Source: Odontocerum albicorne (lineage: Eukaryota > Arthropoda > Insecta > Trichoptera > Odontoceridae). From it: DNA of 64,000 nucleotides. A model generated the notes under the pieces. The model was not told where the DNA came from. It saw only the letters and a list, made by a program, of their open reading frames with translations, and did no database searches. Each line of letters starts with the position of its first letter. The stretch's first letter is position 1. Made by a program: the position numbers and the translations under genes. Shown here in pieces: positions 22,360 through 34,672 of the stretch. The stretch lies in assembly GCA_949825065.1 (NCBI GenBank), contig OX463855.1, positions 38,264,301 through 38,328,300 on the forward strand. The letters are read 5' to 3'.

Positions 22360-23725
22360 CGCTCAAATTTTAGTTTTTGTTGATTGGTATTTTGATAATA
22401 TTATTATATATTTATTAAAAAAAATTAACAATTTTAAGACGCATTTTTTTTTATCAAGATTGCTTCTAGTGACTGGTAAGACATCGAATGCAAAATGTTA
22501 ATATTAATGATGACGTTTAAAGCCAATACTTAACAACCATTATTCAAAATGGGCACGTATGGATGTTAACATTCAAATATACATTTTATCATATAATTCT
22601 ATAAGATTCTGTGGATGAGCATTTAAAGAAACACAAAAATTGCGAATAAGTGTAAAGCGCTAATAAAATTTCTTATGAATAACATTTATTACACTTAAAT
22701 GACATCGAAATTTCCACACCGTATAATACTCAAGTTAGTTATTACAGCCCATTTTTTGAGAATCATTATTAATAAAGAAAAATGAGTTATAATTAAGCTG
22801 TAATCAAATTACACTTTCCTACGGCAATAAATCAAAATAATATATGAAAAATATTTACATTCAGACTTTTAGATATTAATATTTTTAACTAAAAAAAAAT
22901 GTTTGCACAATGCTAAAGTTAAACACTTGTTATATTATGAATTTTCTTATTAAACCCTAATTAAAAATATCAAATTTTGACTTAACCCGTTTTTCCTTCC
23001 TACTTTTGACTACATAAACATGTTTTTTATATCTAAAGATGGTTTTACACAAAAATATAATACATAATTTAGCACAGTCATGGAATAGGGTCATCCCGCG
23101 TATCTGAATTTTGGAAAGGGTAGTTATCCGAAAAAACGTTAACTTAATATTATTATTATAAATTATAAATCATCGAATTTCTATGTATATATCATAATAT
23201 AAATAATATTAAAACATTTCTGAGATTCAAGCGACATATTTTAAGTAATGCCTGGTCATTGGTCTCAAAATTAAGACACGTGTTTTTGACTTGACCGAAC
23301 ATAATTTTCTCATACTGTTCAACAATGGAAGTCTACTGAGAGACATGATCGGTCGTGAAAGACTCCGAAGCACTTTTTGATAACGATCTATAAGTTAACA
23401 CATTCTTGATTATCTTTAAGGATAAAAAATGCAGTTATATTTTATTTTTTGATAAATTTGAAGACTGGAAAAATTTGGGAAGACCCATCGAAATAAAGCG
23501 AATTATTAACAATTTTACTTTTTATTTAAACATATTCTATTCCAAAACTTATTGAAAAAATACATTTATCTGCATCATACATATACAAAGATAAACGAAT
23601 AATTTTTAGAAATATCAAATAAATGTATATACTTTTAATCAAAACCTATTACAGATAACAAAAAGTATAAAGAAAAACAACGTAGTGTCTTTGCAGACCC
23701 AAAATGAATTATTTTTACATAAAGA
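22360..23725. other. No gene recognised
   Basis: Strongly AT-rich spacer before the 108-bp satellite. No coding signal found. Confidence 0.
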
Positions 23726-23730
23726 CAACG

Positions 23731-25790
23731 TTGAAAATAAAGATGCATTTTAATAATTAGTGTTGTATTGTGTGACTCACACATGCTACAATTGCCTTCA
23801 AATAATGAAACTTTACTTTACATATTTTCTTATTAAAGTTGAAAATAAAGATGTGTTTTAAAAATTAGTGTTGTATTGTATGACTAACACGTGCTACAAT
23901 TGCCTTCGAATAATGAAACTTTAATTTCCATATTTTCTTATTAAAGTTGAAAATAAAGATGTATTTTAATAATTAGTGTTGTATTGTATGACTAACACGT
24001 GCTACAATTGCCTTCAAATAATGAAACTTTACTTTCCATATTTTCTTATTAAAGTTGAAAATAAAGATGTTTTTTTAATAATTAGTGTCGTATTGTGTGA
24101 CTCACACATGCTACAATTGCCTTCAAATAATGAAACTTTACTTTACATATTTTCTTATTAAAGTTGAAAATAAAGATGTGTTTTAAAAATTAGTGTTGTA
24201 TTGTGTGATAACACGTGCTACAATTGCCTTCAAATAATGAAACTTTACTTTCCATATTTTCTTATTAAAGTTGAAAATAAAGATGTATTTTAATAATTAG
24301 TGTTGTATTGTATGACTAACACGTGCTACAATTAATTGCCTTCAAATAATGAAACTTTACTTTCCATATTTTCTTATTAAAGTTGAAAATAAAGATGTAT
24401 TTTAATAATTAGTGTTGTATTGTGTGACTCACACGTGCTACAATTGCCTTCAAATAATGAAACTTTACTTTCCATATTTTCTTATTAAAGTTGAAAATAA
24501 AGATGTATTTTAATAATTAGTGTTGTATTGTATGACTAACACGTGCTACAATTGTCTTCGAATAATGGAACTTTGCTTGACATATTTTCTTATTAAAGTT
24601 GAAAATAAAGATGTTTTTTTAATAATTAGTGTTGTATTGTATGACTAACACGTGCTACAATTGCCTTCAAATAATGAAACTTTACTTTCCATATTTTCTT
24701 ATTAAAGTTGAAAATAAAGATGTTTTTTTAATAATTAGTGTCGTATTGTGTGACTCACACATGCTACAATTGCCTTCAAATAATGAAACTTTACTTTACA
24801 TATTTTCTTATTAAAGTTGAAAATAAAGATGTGTTTTAAAAATTAGTGTTGTATTGTGTGATAACACGTGCTACAATTGCCTTCAAATAATGAAACTTTA
24901 CTTTCCATATTTTCTTATTAAAGTTGAAAATAAAGATGTATTTTAATAATTAGTGTTGTATTGTATGACTAACACGTGCTACAATTAATTGCCTTCAAAT
25001 AATGAAACTTTACTTTCCATATTTTCTTATTAAATTTGAAAATAAAGATGTATTTTAATAATTAGTGTTGTATTGTGTGACTCACACGTGCTACAATTGC
25101 CTTCAAATAATGAAACTTTACTTTCCATATTTTCTTATTAAAGTTGAAAATAAAGATGTATTTTAATAATTAGTGTTGTATTGTATGACTAACACGTGCT
25201 ACAATTGCCTTCGAATAATGGAACATTACTTTCCATATTTTCTTATTAAAGTTGAAAATAAAGATGTATTTTAATAATTAGTGTTGTATTGTATGACTAA
25301 CACGTGCTACAATTGCCTTCGAATAATGGAACTTTACTTTTCATATTTTCTTATTAAAGTTGAAAATAAAGATGAATTTTAATAATTAGTGCTGTATTGT
25401 GTGATAACACGTGCTACAATTGCCTTCAAATAATGAAACTTTACTTTCCATATTTTCTTATTAAAGTTGAAAATAAAGATGTATTTTAATAATTAGTGTT
25501 GTATTGTGTGACTCACACGTGCTACAATTGCCTTCAAATAATGAAACTTTACTTTCCATATTTTCTTATTAAAGTTGAAAATAAAGATGTATTTTAATAA
25601 TTAGTGTTGTATTGTATGACTAACACGTGCTACAATTGCCTTCGAATAATGGAACTTTGCTTGACATATTTTCTTATTAAAGTTGAAAATAAAGATGTTT
25701 TTTAATAATTAGTGTTGTATTGTGAGACTCACACATGCTACAATTGCCTTCGAATAATGGAACTTTATTTTCCATATTTTCTTATTAAAT
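23731..25790. repeat. 108-bp satellite, about 19 monomers, with higher-order period
   Basis: Monomer landmarks: GTGTTGTATTGTATGACTAA, CACGTGCTACAATTGCCTTC, TTCTTATTAAAGTTGAAAAT. Variant monomers recur 653 bp apart: the GTGTGATAACACG form at about 24193 and 24846, the AATTAATTGCC form at about 24331 and 24984, and identical 61-codon frames at 23976 and 24629. Six monomers therefore form one higher-order unit, present at least twice. Confidence 0.
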
Positions 25791-25794
25791 CATA

Positions 25795-26505
25795 TAATTG
25801 AATAAATAAAATGTAATTTTTCAAGTGACAGGAAAGAAAGGTAACCAGTGCCACCAAGTTGTTTTTAAATCAGAGTAAATGTTGGTATAGATCGACCCTT
25901 GTGAATAGTATTTTAACTTTAGAGTTTTTAGTTTTATTATACTCATAATATACTTATGTTTTTATGTAATCTATTTTAATAGCTTTTAAATCTAAAAATA
26001 TGTAATATGGGAAAATATCGAATATATGTAAGATACTGTAACATTTAGATGAATAAATGTTAAGGCTATGCCCAAACCAATATTCCTAACAATAAATATT
26101 GGCAGATTCTAGCCGTTTCATATGTACATATTCACATCAATACAATGTTTCAATGAAAATAACTCACAAAATACACAGATATTTACTACAATATTTGATT
26201 GATGTAAGTAAGCAAAATCCATTTTAAATATAAAATGTTAAATTATTATCGTTGCAAATTTGTAAGATTTCGAATAGCATCATTTCTAATACATTTCTTA
26301 TTAATTAACACATTAATAAGACTTTAAAAAGACTGACTCATTTAAATTTCATGAATTTAACCTATGATTATATCAAATTTCTCGAACAAAAATATTTCAT
26401 TCGACGTTTACACCACAATTATAATATTGAAAACTTTTTAAAGGTTGTTTTGAAAATATTTCATAAGCTGCAACAAGAAATGAGAATAATCCAAATATGC
26501 TATGT
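25795..26505. other. No gene recognised
   Basis: AT-rich flank of the satellite. The reading frame that starts at 26351 is not LINE-like until about 26510. Confidence 0.
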
Positions 26506-26509
26506 ATTA

Positions 26510-27031
26510 AATATAAGATTCACCGATGGTTGCCTGGTTGAGTGGCAGGACATGGTTAAATACTTCGGCCTGCACCTTGACCGGCGACTGACGTGGAAAA
26601 CCCATCTGAACACCATCAGACAGAAGGGTCACAAGGGTATAGGGGCTATCAGTTCGATATTTCATCGACGCAGCTTCCTTTCCCCCAATAATAAGCTCCT
26701 CCTCTATAAAACTCTTATTCATCCTATCTTGACCTATGCAGCACCCATTTGGGGCAGTGTGAGCAACACGGATCACCTGAAACTCCAGCGAGTGCAGAAC
26801 AAGGTATTCAAGATATATTTTAACAACCATCCCAGAACAAACCTTACCCGACTTCACGCCGAACAGCGAGAAGAAACCCAACAACACCAAATCCTCGCTT
26901 GGACCGTGAAGTTCTATAAAAGTCAACAAAATCACAGCAATCCCTTAGTCGCTTCACTTACGAGAGTAAATCCGATCTACCCTTTCCGTTATAAGCACAG
27001 GTTTCCGAAGCATCATCTGTTGCCTGACTAG
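26510..27031 (+). pseudogene. Jockey-clade LINE ORF2, C-terminal part
   Basis: Open for about 170 codons: VKYFGLHLDRRLTWKTHLNT, NNKLLLYKTLIHPILTYAAP, IWGSVSNTDHLKLQRVQNKV. This is the stretch after the reverse-transcriptase palm in Jockey-type elements (KYLGL.LD+.L.W..H; LY+..++P+.TYA...WG; +Q..QNK.LR). It lacks endonuclease and palm. It is among the best-preserved TE frames here, so the insertion is fairly recent. Confidence 0.
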
Positions 27032-27351
27032 TCCATCTACAGTATTAGCAGGGAGGACCATGGTCTGAGTGAATGTGATGGAATACAAGTAGCCTGAATG
27101 AGTGGACTTGTTCTTGCTAAATAAGTAGTTGTAAGAAATATTATCTAGTTATAAGTAATATGCAGGTGTTAATTATTTATAAGAAATCATATATTACGAT
27201 TATAAAAAATAAAAATAAAATGACATGTAGGAAAATAAGATTAAGTAAGTTCATAAATTATAATATATAAATATCATGGATTTTGCTCAACATACAATCG
27301 ACTTACAAATAACAAAATGAGTATTACAAATTTATATTTAAGTATATATAT

Positions 27352-28513
27352 ATGTAGGGCTTCCGAACCGGTTAATACCGGTTAACCGGTTATTAGGATA
27401 ATTTCAAAAGAACGAAACACCGGTTATTTTTATGCGGTTAATCGGTTAAAATTTGAAAACATTTGTTTTTATCCAACTACATAAGTTTTTTAGATAAGGT
27501 TTTTTGGCATGTTTTACCGCGTGGTTTGACTTATGAAGCATTATAAGCCGCCAAACAACTAAGTGAAACACTTCCAAAAAGCCTTATTCAATTGATACAA
27601 AAAATCGTGAAAGCCTCAAAACATATTTAACAAACCGTTACATTATTATTGCTATATTTTGGTATAGTGTTTGGTCATAGCTTGAAATACAATACAATAC
27701 ATTGAATTTCTGTGTATTCTAAAAAATATATTTTTTTAAAATTTATTTTTAATCAGCAAAATTATATTTATTGTATGATTTCTTATTTTTGTTGAAACTG
27801 TGATTTGCTGAATATAATAAAACAATTTGATAATAAAATAATTTTATAATATGATAAATTAATAAAATTATTTTAAAATGGAATAACTGATTTTATTATT
27901 TATTTTATAAACCACATCACATAAAACGTAGCCAGAATGTCAGACTCCCGATGGACATCCGAAATAATCCAAAGGTATCCAAGAGGCATAAAGAGACCCA
28001 GAAGAAGACCGAAGGTACGCTGGATAGATGAAATCAGGAAGCATGGCAGCATCACATGGCATCAACGAGCAAAAAACCGAACTATTTGAAGTCAACTTGG
28101 GGAGACCTTCATCCAGCAGTGGATCGACCTGGTTGATGATGATCACATAAAAATGATATGTCGAATATAAAATATAATATACAACGAGACTAAATTATCT
28201 ATAAATAACACAGAGTCGAAATAGCAGACCGGTGGCAGAAAAGGTCGAGTTGTTAACTAGTGTGTTCAAATCCAGCGGCTGCCAAGAAGTTATTCCTATT
28301 TTCATAACACAAATGAATTTACCATAGAAATAATAATTTAAAAAGAAAAATTATAACATAAGTATTTCATGAGAAATTACCTGTTTATATTTAAAAAAAT
28401 ATACGAATATTTATTTTTTCTAAACAAGTTAAAACCGGTTGACCGGTTTGTTGGATGTGAAAATGACCAAAAAAACCGGTAAGTCGAATTAGACGGTTCA
28501 TTGGAAGCCCTAC
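27352..28513. repeat. Composite repeat bounded by inverted GTAGGGCTTCC
   Basis: GTAGGGCTTCCGAACCGGTT on the left and an inverted GTAGGGCTTCCAAT on the right. Both ends contain clustered CCGGTT motifs. I see no matching target duplication, so element status is tentative. A LINE end (27935-28150) lies inside. Confidence 0.
27935..28150 (+). pseudogene. LINE ORF2 terminus ending in (GAT)n
   Basis: Reads IKRPRRRPKVRWIDEIRKHG, then QRAKNRTI and LGETFIQQWIDLVDDD. This is the GRP..RW.D+......W...A.+R..W..LGEAYVQQW ending of a common insect LINE. Confidence 0.
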
Positions 28514-28865
28514 CCATACATATCACACAAAAAAAATTTATAAACATTTCTTCATACTGTGTGTCTATCTACTATAATTACCACGTGCTCCTTTTAATTT
28601 TTTAAAAAGATATTTCATATTTATTTCCTAATAATATAATTGTATATACATTTCAAATATAATTGTCTAATTAATGCTTTTACACGAAAAATATCAACAT
28701 TTATACAAATAAAAATTAAACACGTAATTAATGTAACGCAATATTTTATATTTATATTTTTTTATTATTAAATAACAAAATCTTTAAAAAAAATGTAAAA
28801 TAACAGCGACACGTAGTCAGTAGGAAAATTACATGTTTACTTTGTTTTTTTTTGCGTACTACCAA
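28514..28865. other. No gene recognised
   Basis: Very AT-rich, nothing recognised. Confidence 0.
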
Positions 28866-28869
28866 GATT

Positions 28870-29045
28870 ACAAACACATATTGTCCTCAGTGAGATACAG
28901 GCAAAAGCCTAGTTTACACGACAAATGAAAGGCAACAAACCCAGACCTATTGAAATTATGTGCCCAAATTAAACAACCTGTTGTGTTTTCACAAATTGTG
29001 TATATTTCTTGTCATGTGTAAATAAATTTTTTAAAATAAAACCGC
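28870..29045 (+). repeat. Non-LTR element 3' end (family E), third copy
   Basis: CTCAGTGAGATACAGGCAAA.. to ACAAATTGTGTATATTTCTT and an AT-rich tail. Inverse orientation to the copies at 9165 and 19195. Confidence 0.
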
Positions 29046-29605
29046 ATGTGAAAGTTTTCCATGATCTATTGTTTAACATTGGTTTAACATTCATTACATT
29101 GGTTCAATGCAATCGAAAGGATTTAATGTCAATTTCTTCCAACCAACTTACAATAAATTTTAAAGTAAAAAGTACTTAAGTATTTTTATTAAGTTACCAT
29201 CGAAACTTCCGGTAGGAAGTCGAGCGTTCTACTACCATATTTATTCAGATCCAATAATTCAGGTCGTCAATGCACCTGCGATTTCCGATCCACGATTGTT
29301 CCCTCATTTTTTTTTTAGTCGAAGAGGGATTCAAACGAGCCCTGTTGTCAAGTTGGTAGAACGTAAATCTTCCAATGCGAAGTTTTGAACGTGATTCCCA
29401 ATAGCGCACGAAAAATATGTCTTAAAATTTTCAGGTTGGTTGCAAGAAATTAACACATGTCAATAAGCCCTCAAATTTGCATTTTTCAGACCCGTTCCAA
29501 CTCACTCGAAACATGTACATACAAATCAGATATGAGTGGATTATTTTTATTAAAATCTAATGAATTTCGAATCGTGTAATGAGTTGTTTTATTATTTTGA
29601 AAAAT
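29046..29605. other. No gene recognised
   Basis: A weak tRNA-like stretch (AGTTGGTAGAAC at about 29352-29363) may be an old SINE head; nothing else. Confidence 0.
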
Positions 29606-29609
29606 AAAA

Positions 29610-29825
29610 ATGTTATGTTGTTTATAGTTAAGGCATTAACATTGTGGAGGTTTAAAGACATAGTAATTTATTTTTATCAAACACTGTTTATTCCACTTTT
29701 TTATGACGGTATAACCCTACCGGTTTCAAGGCTTTCACCTCATCTCCTTGAAACCGGTAGGGTTATACCGTCATAAAAAAGTGGAATAAACAGTGTTTGA
29801 TAAAAATAAATTACAATAAAAATGT
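29610..29825. repeat. Penelope-type repeat, family B, near-perfect palindrome
   Basis: Arms of about 75 bp: ATCAAACACTGTTTATTCCA.. and CCCTACCGGTTTCAAGG, then the exact inverse. The arms meet within the stem II region of the hammerhead-like core, so the core is truncated here. Confidence 0.
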
Positions 29826-29829
29826 TCAT

Positions 29830-30595
29830 TATTGTATAAATTGTTTTGACAAAAAAATATTTAATCAATTATTTCATTTAAAATATTTATTTTTCTTCAA
29901 GTAAAACTATTTTGATTCATTCCTTATTTTTAACAATAGTCAATAATTGAAAAAAGTTCACATTGGTATGCTAAAAACTATAAAAGGATCTATTTGTTTT
30001 TAGATATTCGAGGAAACATAATTGCACTTGTGTATGGTATTGTAAAATTATAAGTTTACTTAAAATATACATTAAACTATGTTGTTGGACATTTCTTTTG
30101 CATAATAAACAAAGGCATGATCATTCAATATTTATAATTCAAAGATAAGGGGTTTTAATGTGAGTTGATCCTTTTTCAGAATAGTGATAATTCATGAAAA
30201 AAAAGGATATATTTTATAATGTTTAAAAAATTCTGCTGAGTAAACTTATTAAATATAGCTGAAAATTTAATATCATTATAATTACACACATACTCGTATA
30301 TATATCACACCATTTCCCATTCGGGGTAGGCGGAGAGACAATATCTGTAAATGTTATTTTATTTATTATAATATCTTAAACTACCATCGGACAATTCCGA
30401 CGAAAACTACTCATTTTGGGACCCATTTGGCACATTGAAGAATCCACAGTTATCCTAAATTTAGTAATCCTAAATATTATTACATCAATCGTGACATTAT
30501 TTACAATAGATAAGTCCCATCGTTTTTAAATTTACTAATAATAAAAAGACACAACCAATAAAACAAAAATTGAAATAAAATTACATTCACTCAAA
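29830..30595. other. No gene; a LINE family A tail near 30296-30350
   Basis: CACACCATTTCCCATTCGGGGTAGGC on minus resembles the terminal segment of LINE family A (GCCTACCCC..GGGAAA...TGGTGTG); the shared part is short. Confidence 0.
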
Positions 30596-30598
30596 AAT

Positions 30599-30896
30599 CT
30601 TAATTCAGAGAGCATCTAAATACTTCTGGTATTTTAATTCAGAGAGCATCTAAATACTTCTGGTATTTTAATTCAGAGAGCATCTAAATACTTCTGGTAT
30701 TTCAATTCAGAGAGCATCTAAATACTTCTGGTATTTTAATTCAGAGAGCATCTAAATACTTCTGGTATTTTAATTCAGAGAGCATCTAAATACTTCTGGT
30801 ATTTCAATTCAGAGAGCATCTAAATACTTCTGATATTTTAATTCAGAGAGCATCTAAATACTTCTGGTATTTTAATTCAGAGAGCATCTAAATACT
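30599..30896. repeat. 34-bp minisatellite, about 9 copies
   Basis: Unit contains TTCAGAGAGCATCTAAATAC and TTCTGGTATTT; copies differ at one or two positions. Confidence 0.
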
Positions 30897-31189
30897 GGCA
30901 AATAATCTGGAGCCATTTTCAGCCACCTATATTTAATCCCGCTGTTTCCTTTCAGATATGGTATATAACCTTATTTATTTATTTAACACTTTCGCGCAAA
31001 TAAATCTGGTGGATTTATAAGCCTCAATCAGCTTTAATTTTAAGACAGGCCACCTTTTCACACTTGAACCAGAAATACTCGACAAACGAAATGAAATGAG
31101 CAATAACTTCGACTTTTGTAGAACCCTACGTTTATTATCATGTGGTGGAACGAACCCATGTTCAGAGTCTGTTGTCGGCCAATCGGTAT

Positions 31190-31312
31190 CTGACGCGCAT
31201 CCACTTATGATGAAGTAGACTACAAATAATCCCTGAAGATGCAAACTGCAACGTTTTCGAAACGTCTGCATTATTAATCAAACTGCGCGATACAACACTC
31301 CGAAAGGGCTTA
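31190..31312 (+). repeat. Penelope-type repeat, family A, second copy
   Basis: CCCTGAAGATGCAAACTGCA, ACGTTTTCGAAACGTC match 233-268. Substitutions break the stem II and stem I pairings seen in the first copy. Confidence 0.
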
Positions 31313-31594
31313 TACAACTGTTACTGAGATCAACTTTTCTGACTGGTGGCTATGAAGAGAATACAGAATCCCGCTTGCACCCCTATCTCATTGTCTTGTC
31401 TGCATCTGGGGGAGAGAGTAACCCTGCACGGAACCTCATCCTGAAAACATTCTGAAACCATACTAGAACACAGTTCTTCGTAATAGTTATCAAGTGTATT
31501 TGTTGTTGTGAAATTATTACAATTGCCGTATTTTTAATAAAAAAAGACTAATGTTTTTAAAAAATAATGTATGTTTAATAATTTCCGTTATTGG

Positions 31595-31745
31595 ATACAA
31601 CATTATCCCACCTATTCCCGTTATTGGATACAACCTTCTCCCACCCATTTCCGTTATTGGATACAACCTTCTCTCACCTATTTCCGTTATTGGATGCAAC
31701 CTTCTCCCATCTATGTCCGTTATTGGATACACCATTCTCCCCCAT
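31595..31745. repeat. 33-bp minisatellite, about 5 copies
   Basis: Unit TTATTGGATACAACCTTCTC plus CCACCCATTTCCG. Eleven-codon period, open in several frames on both strands. Confidence 0.
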
Positions 31746-32280
31746 ATTAGACAATTTATATATCCCATCCCGTCTTCTTTTGAATGCACATAATATTTGA
31801 TATAAGTTATGAATGTTAGTCACGTTTGAAGATGAAAAGATTTTTTTTTATCAACAAAGTATGCAAAGTTTAATAGCAACATTCTTAACATTTATTTAGA
31901 TAAAGCTATTTTAGTAACCCTTCACAAAAATCAGAAATCTTGCACAAACCAGGCACTGAGAAAGGTTGTCTCGGTTTCGATCGAATCTCAAAGTTAACAA
32001 ACAAACAAATATATAATGTTTCATTAATTACGAAACAAAAAAAAATGGTCTATTTAACATATACATACAATATATTCTCAAAGATTACATACAATATATT
32101 CTAAAATAGGAGGATTTTGTAACTTGTCAGAGTTATATTTACATTTTTTTATAAGCTAGATTATTCATATGAAATACATAATAATACTAAAACAAAATTA
32201 TTTCTTTCCAACTACTTCAAGTTTTTTAAACACAGCCGCCAATGTTTTGATTAAGTTCTACGAATCTTTAAAATAATCGG
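31746..32280. other. No gene recognised
   Basis: AT-rich spacer. Confidence 0.
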
Positions 32281-32284
32281 AAAA

Positions 32285-32818
32285 CATACATACATACCAT
32301 CACCCCGGAAAACATACATACATACCATCACACCGGAAAACATACATACATACCATCACACTGGAAAACATACATACATACCATCACACTGGAAAACATA
32401 CATACATACAATCACACCGGAAAACATGCATAATATACATACCATCCCACCGGAAAACATACATACATACCATCACACTGGAAAACATACATACGTACCA
32501 TCACACCGGAAAACATACATACGTGCCATCACACCGGAAAATATACATACATACCATCACACTGGAAAACATACATACATACAATCACACCGGAAAACAT
32601 GCATAATATACATACCATCCCACCGGAAAACATACATACATACCATCACACTGGAAAACATACATACGTACCATCACACCGGAAAACATACATACGTGCC
32701 ATCACACCGGAAAACAAACATACATACCATCACACAGGAAAACATACATACATACCATCACACCGGAAAACATGCATAATATACATACTATCACACCGGA
32801 AAACATACATACATACCA
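32285..32818. repeat. 24-bp array derived from a LINE 3' terminus
   Basis: Unit ACATACATACCATCACACCG plus GAAA, about 22 copies with sub-patterns (a 173-bp block is duplicated, seen in the repeated MHNIHTIPPENIHTYHHTGK frames at 32426 and 32599). On minus it reads TTTTCCGGTGTGATGGTATG, the terminal sequence of LINE family A. It directly continues the LINE fragment at 32822-33250. Confidence 0.
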
Positions 32819-32821
32819 GAG

Positions 32822-33250
32822 GAGATAGCGCCAGACTTTCCTAAAATAACATATACATATTTCACCTCTTTTACGTCCATATATCTTTTCATATAGCTCC
32901 CACGATTTCGCTGACGTTTTACATTTCATTCTTTCAAAATATAATTCACTTAATCCAACCATACTTTCCTCTGCAACGCCTTGCATTCACATTTACACTG
33001 TATATATGTTTTGGTAGTGTTCCTTCATTCATTCTTTCTTAATGTCTAAACCATCTCACACTGCAATTCTTCATCTTGTTTCTTACATCATTGTTAAGTT
33101 CACTTTCGTCCCTGTTCCATTCATTCTGTGCTGTGTGATAAATTGTTATGTTGCGCATTATTCTCAGTACACGCATTTCTACAACATTTATTCGGGGCTC
33201 AATTCAGTATTTTCCACGTCCACGTTTCACTTCCATAATAAGAGAAATTC
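32822..33250 (-). pseudogene. LINE family A, ORF2 C-terminal region
   Basis: Minus strand: TATGGAAGTGAAACGTGGAC (YGSETWTW), CATTAAGAAAGAATGAATGA (FGHVERMN region) and KVWRYLLW near the end. Many stops. It leads into the 24-bp array. Confidence 0.
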
Positions 33251-33254
33251 TTAA

Positions 33255-34664
33255 AATGATCACAGCCAGCCTTCTGATACTACAGAATTCAATGGTTGTT
33301 ATACTTTCAAAGTTCTATTAAGAATAAACAAAATCAACTCTTTGTAAGATTTAATATGGAAAACAATTGTATTTAACAAGAAAAATTGAAAATTATTACA
33401 AAAATAAAACTACGTATCTTATTACATTTCAAAAAGTAAACTAAATAAAGTTTTTCTTTTGAAAAGTTAACTAAATAAAGTTACTGTAGTAGACTTTCTG
33501 GTCACTAAAAACGAAGTGCAGATTCTATAAATTATATAAATTAAGGTAGGGCTACCAGACGTTCTCTTTTAAGAGTACATGATCTGTTTATGAGGCGTCT
33601 TACTTTTATTAAAATGTTGTATTTTGTCCTTTTTTCAGTATGTAAATAAATTTTACGATAATCAAAAAATTCAAATTGAATTTGAGAAACTGTTAACACT
33701 TACTTCCATTTAGGGAAAAAAGAAACTAGCATATAAATAAGTGCAAATTTAGCTGCAGCTAGCTGTGTTGCAGGAATTCCTTGATCAGTTTTAGTCGTGT
33801 GAGGTGTGGGTGCGACGATAGGTTATAATAGTGAAACGTATACTTTATATTATACAGAATAAAACCCTATTGGGTATCTATTTAGCTATTTTCAAATATT
33901 TATAATTTTACGAGTGTATACTCTTGTAGGCATTCCCTATATAAATTTAATCCCTATGATTTTGAAGTATATTTGTTTTTATTTATAAAAAAAAACTATT
34001 GATACTATATATATTACGAATAAGTACTTCATAACACGGATCTTTTTTTTCATAATGTTCTCTTTTTTTAAGTTCAAAGTCCTCTTTTCATATGTAGAAC
34101 ATCTGGTAACCCTAAATTAAGGTCATGCTAATTCAGAAGAAAAAAAATTAAATTCCCATTTCTTCAAATGAAAAAAATATGTTAATTATACAAATTTTTA
34201 AAAAATATTATAAAGATATTGAATCAAATTAATTATCCACATTTTTATTGCATGACCACTAAAACATACTCGTATATTGCAACCGAACCTTACTGAATTG
34301 TTGACTCAACTCGTGGTATTGTTTCATAGAAAAGTGGTTCAACAAATGATCACACTAATACAACCAAATAAAATGCTTTCTTGACCTGACTTTTTCTTAT
34401 AACAATCCATTATTTATGTTAAAAGTTTCCAATCAAATTTAGAGCAGACAAACATTGTTCGTTTTTAAAGACGTAAATTGTTATGCATGAAGTATTCAAA
34501 AAAAAATTCTGTTTTGAGTGAATTTGCATTTTAAGGTGGAATTTGACACATTTTTGCACATACATTATTGAAGCAGGTGTGCTTATTTGACATTTCAAAC
34601 AAATATAAAAATAATTTTTCTTTTGGATCATTATTGAATTTTTATTATATTATTGTAGTCTATG
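33255..34664. other. No gene recognised
   Basis: AT-rich. A frame at 34631-34419 (70 aa, minus) has no features that I recognise. Confidence 0.
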
Positions 34665-34672
34665 TTCTAAAC

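Noticed and set aside
21947..22501. Four overlapping 126-170 aa frames
   Set aside because: Product of the 21-bp repeat; low complexity and open on both strands.
29340..29420. tRNA-like AGTTGGTAGAAC..TTCCAATGCGAAG
   Set aside because: B box too degenerate to call; at most an old SINE relic.
30599..30896. Regular direct repeats suggestive of CRISPR
   Set aside because: Repeats are contiguous with no unique spacers; eukaryotic context.
32426..32844. Histidine/threonine-rich frames of 81-117 aa
   Set aside because: 24-bp array derived from a LINE terminus; not a gene.
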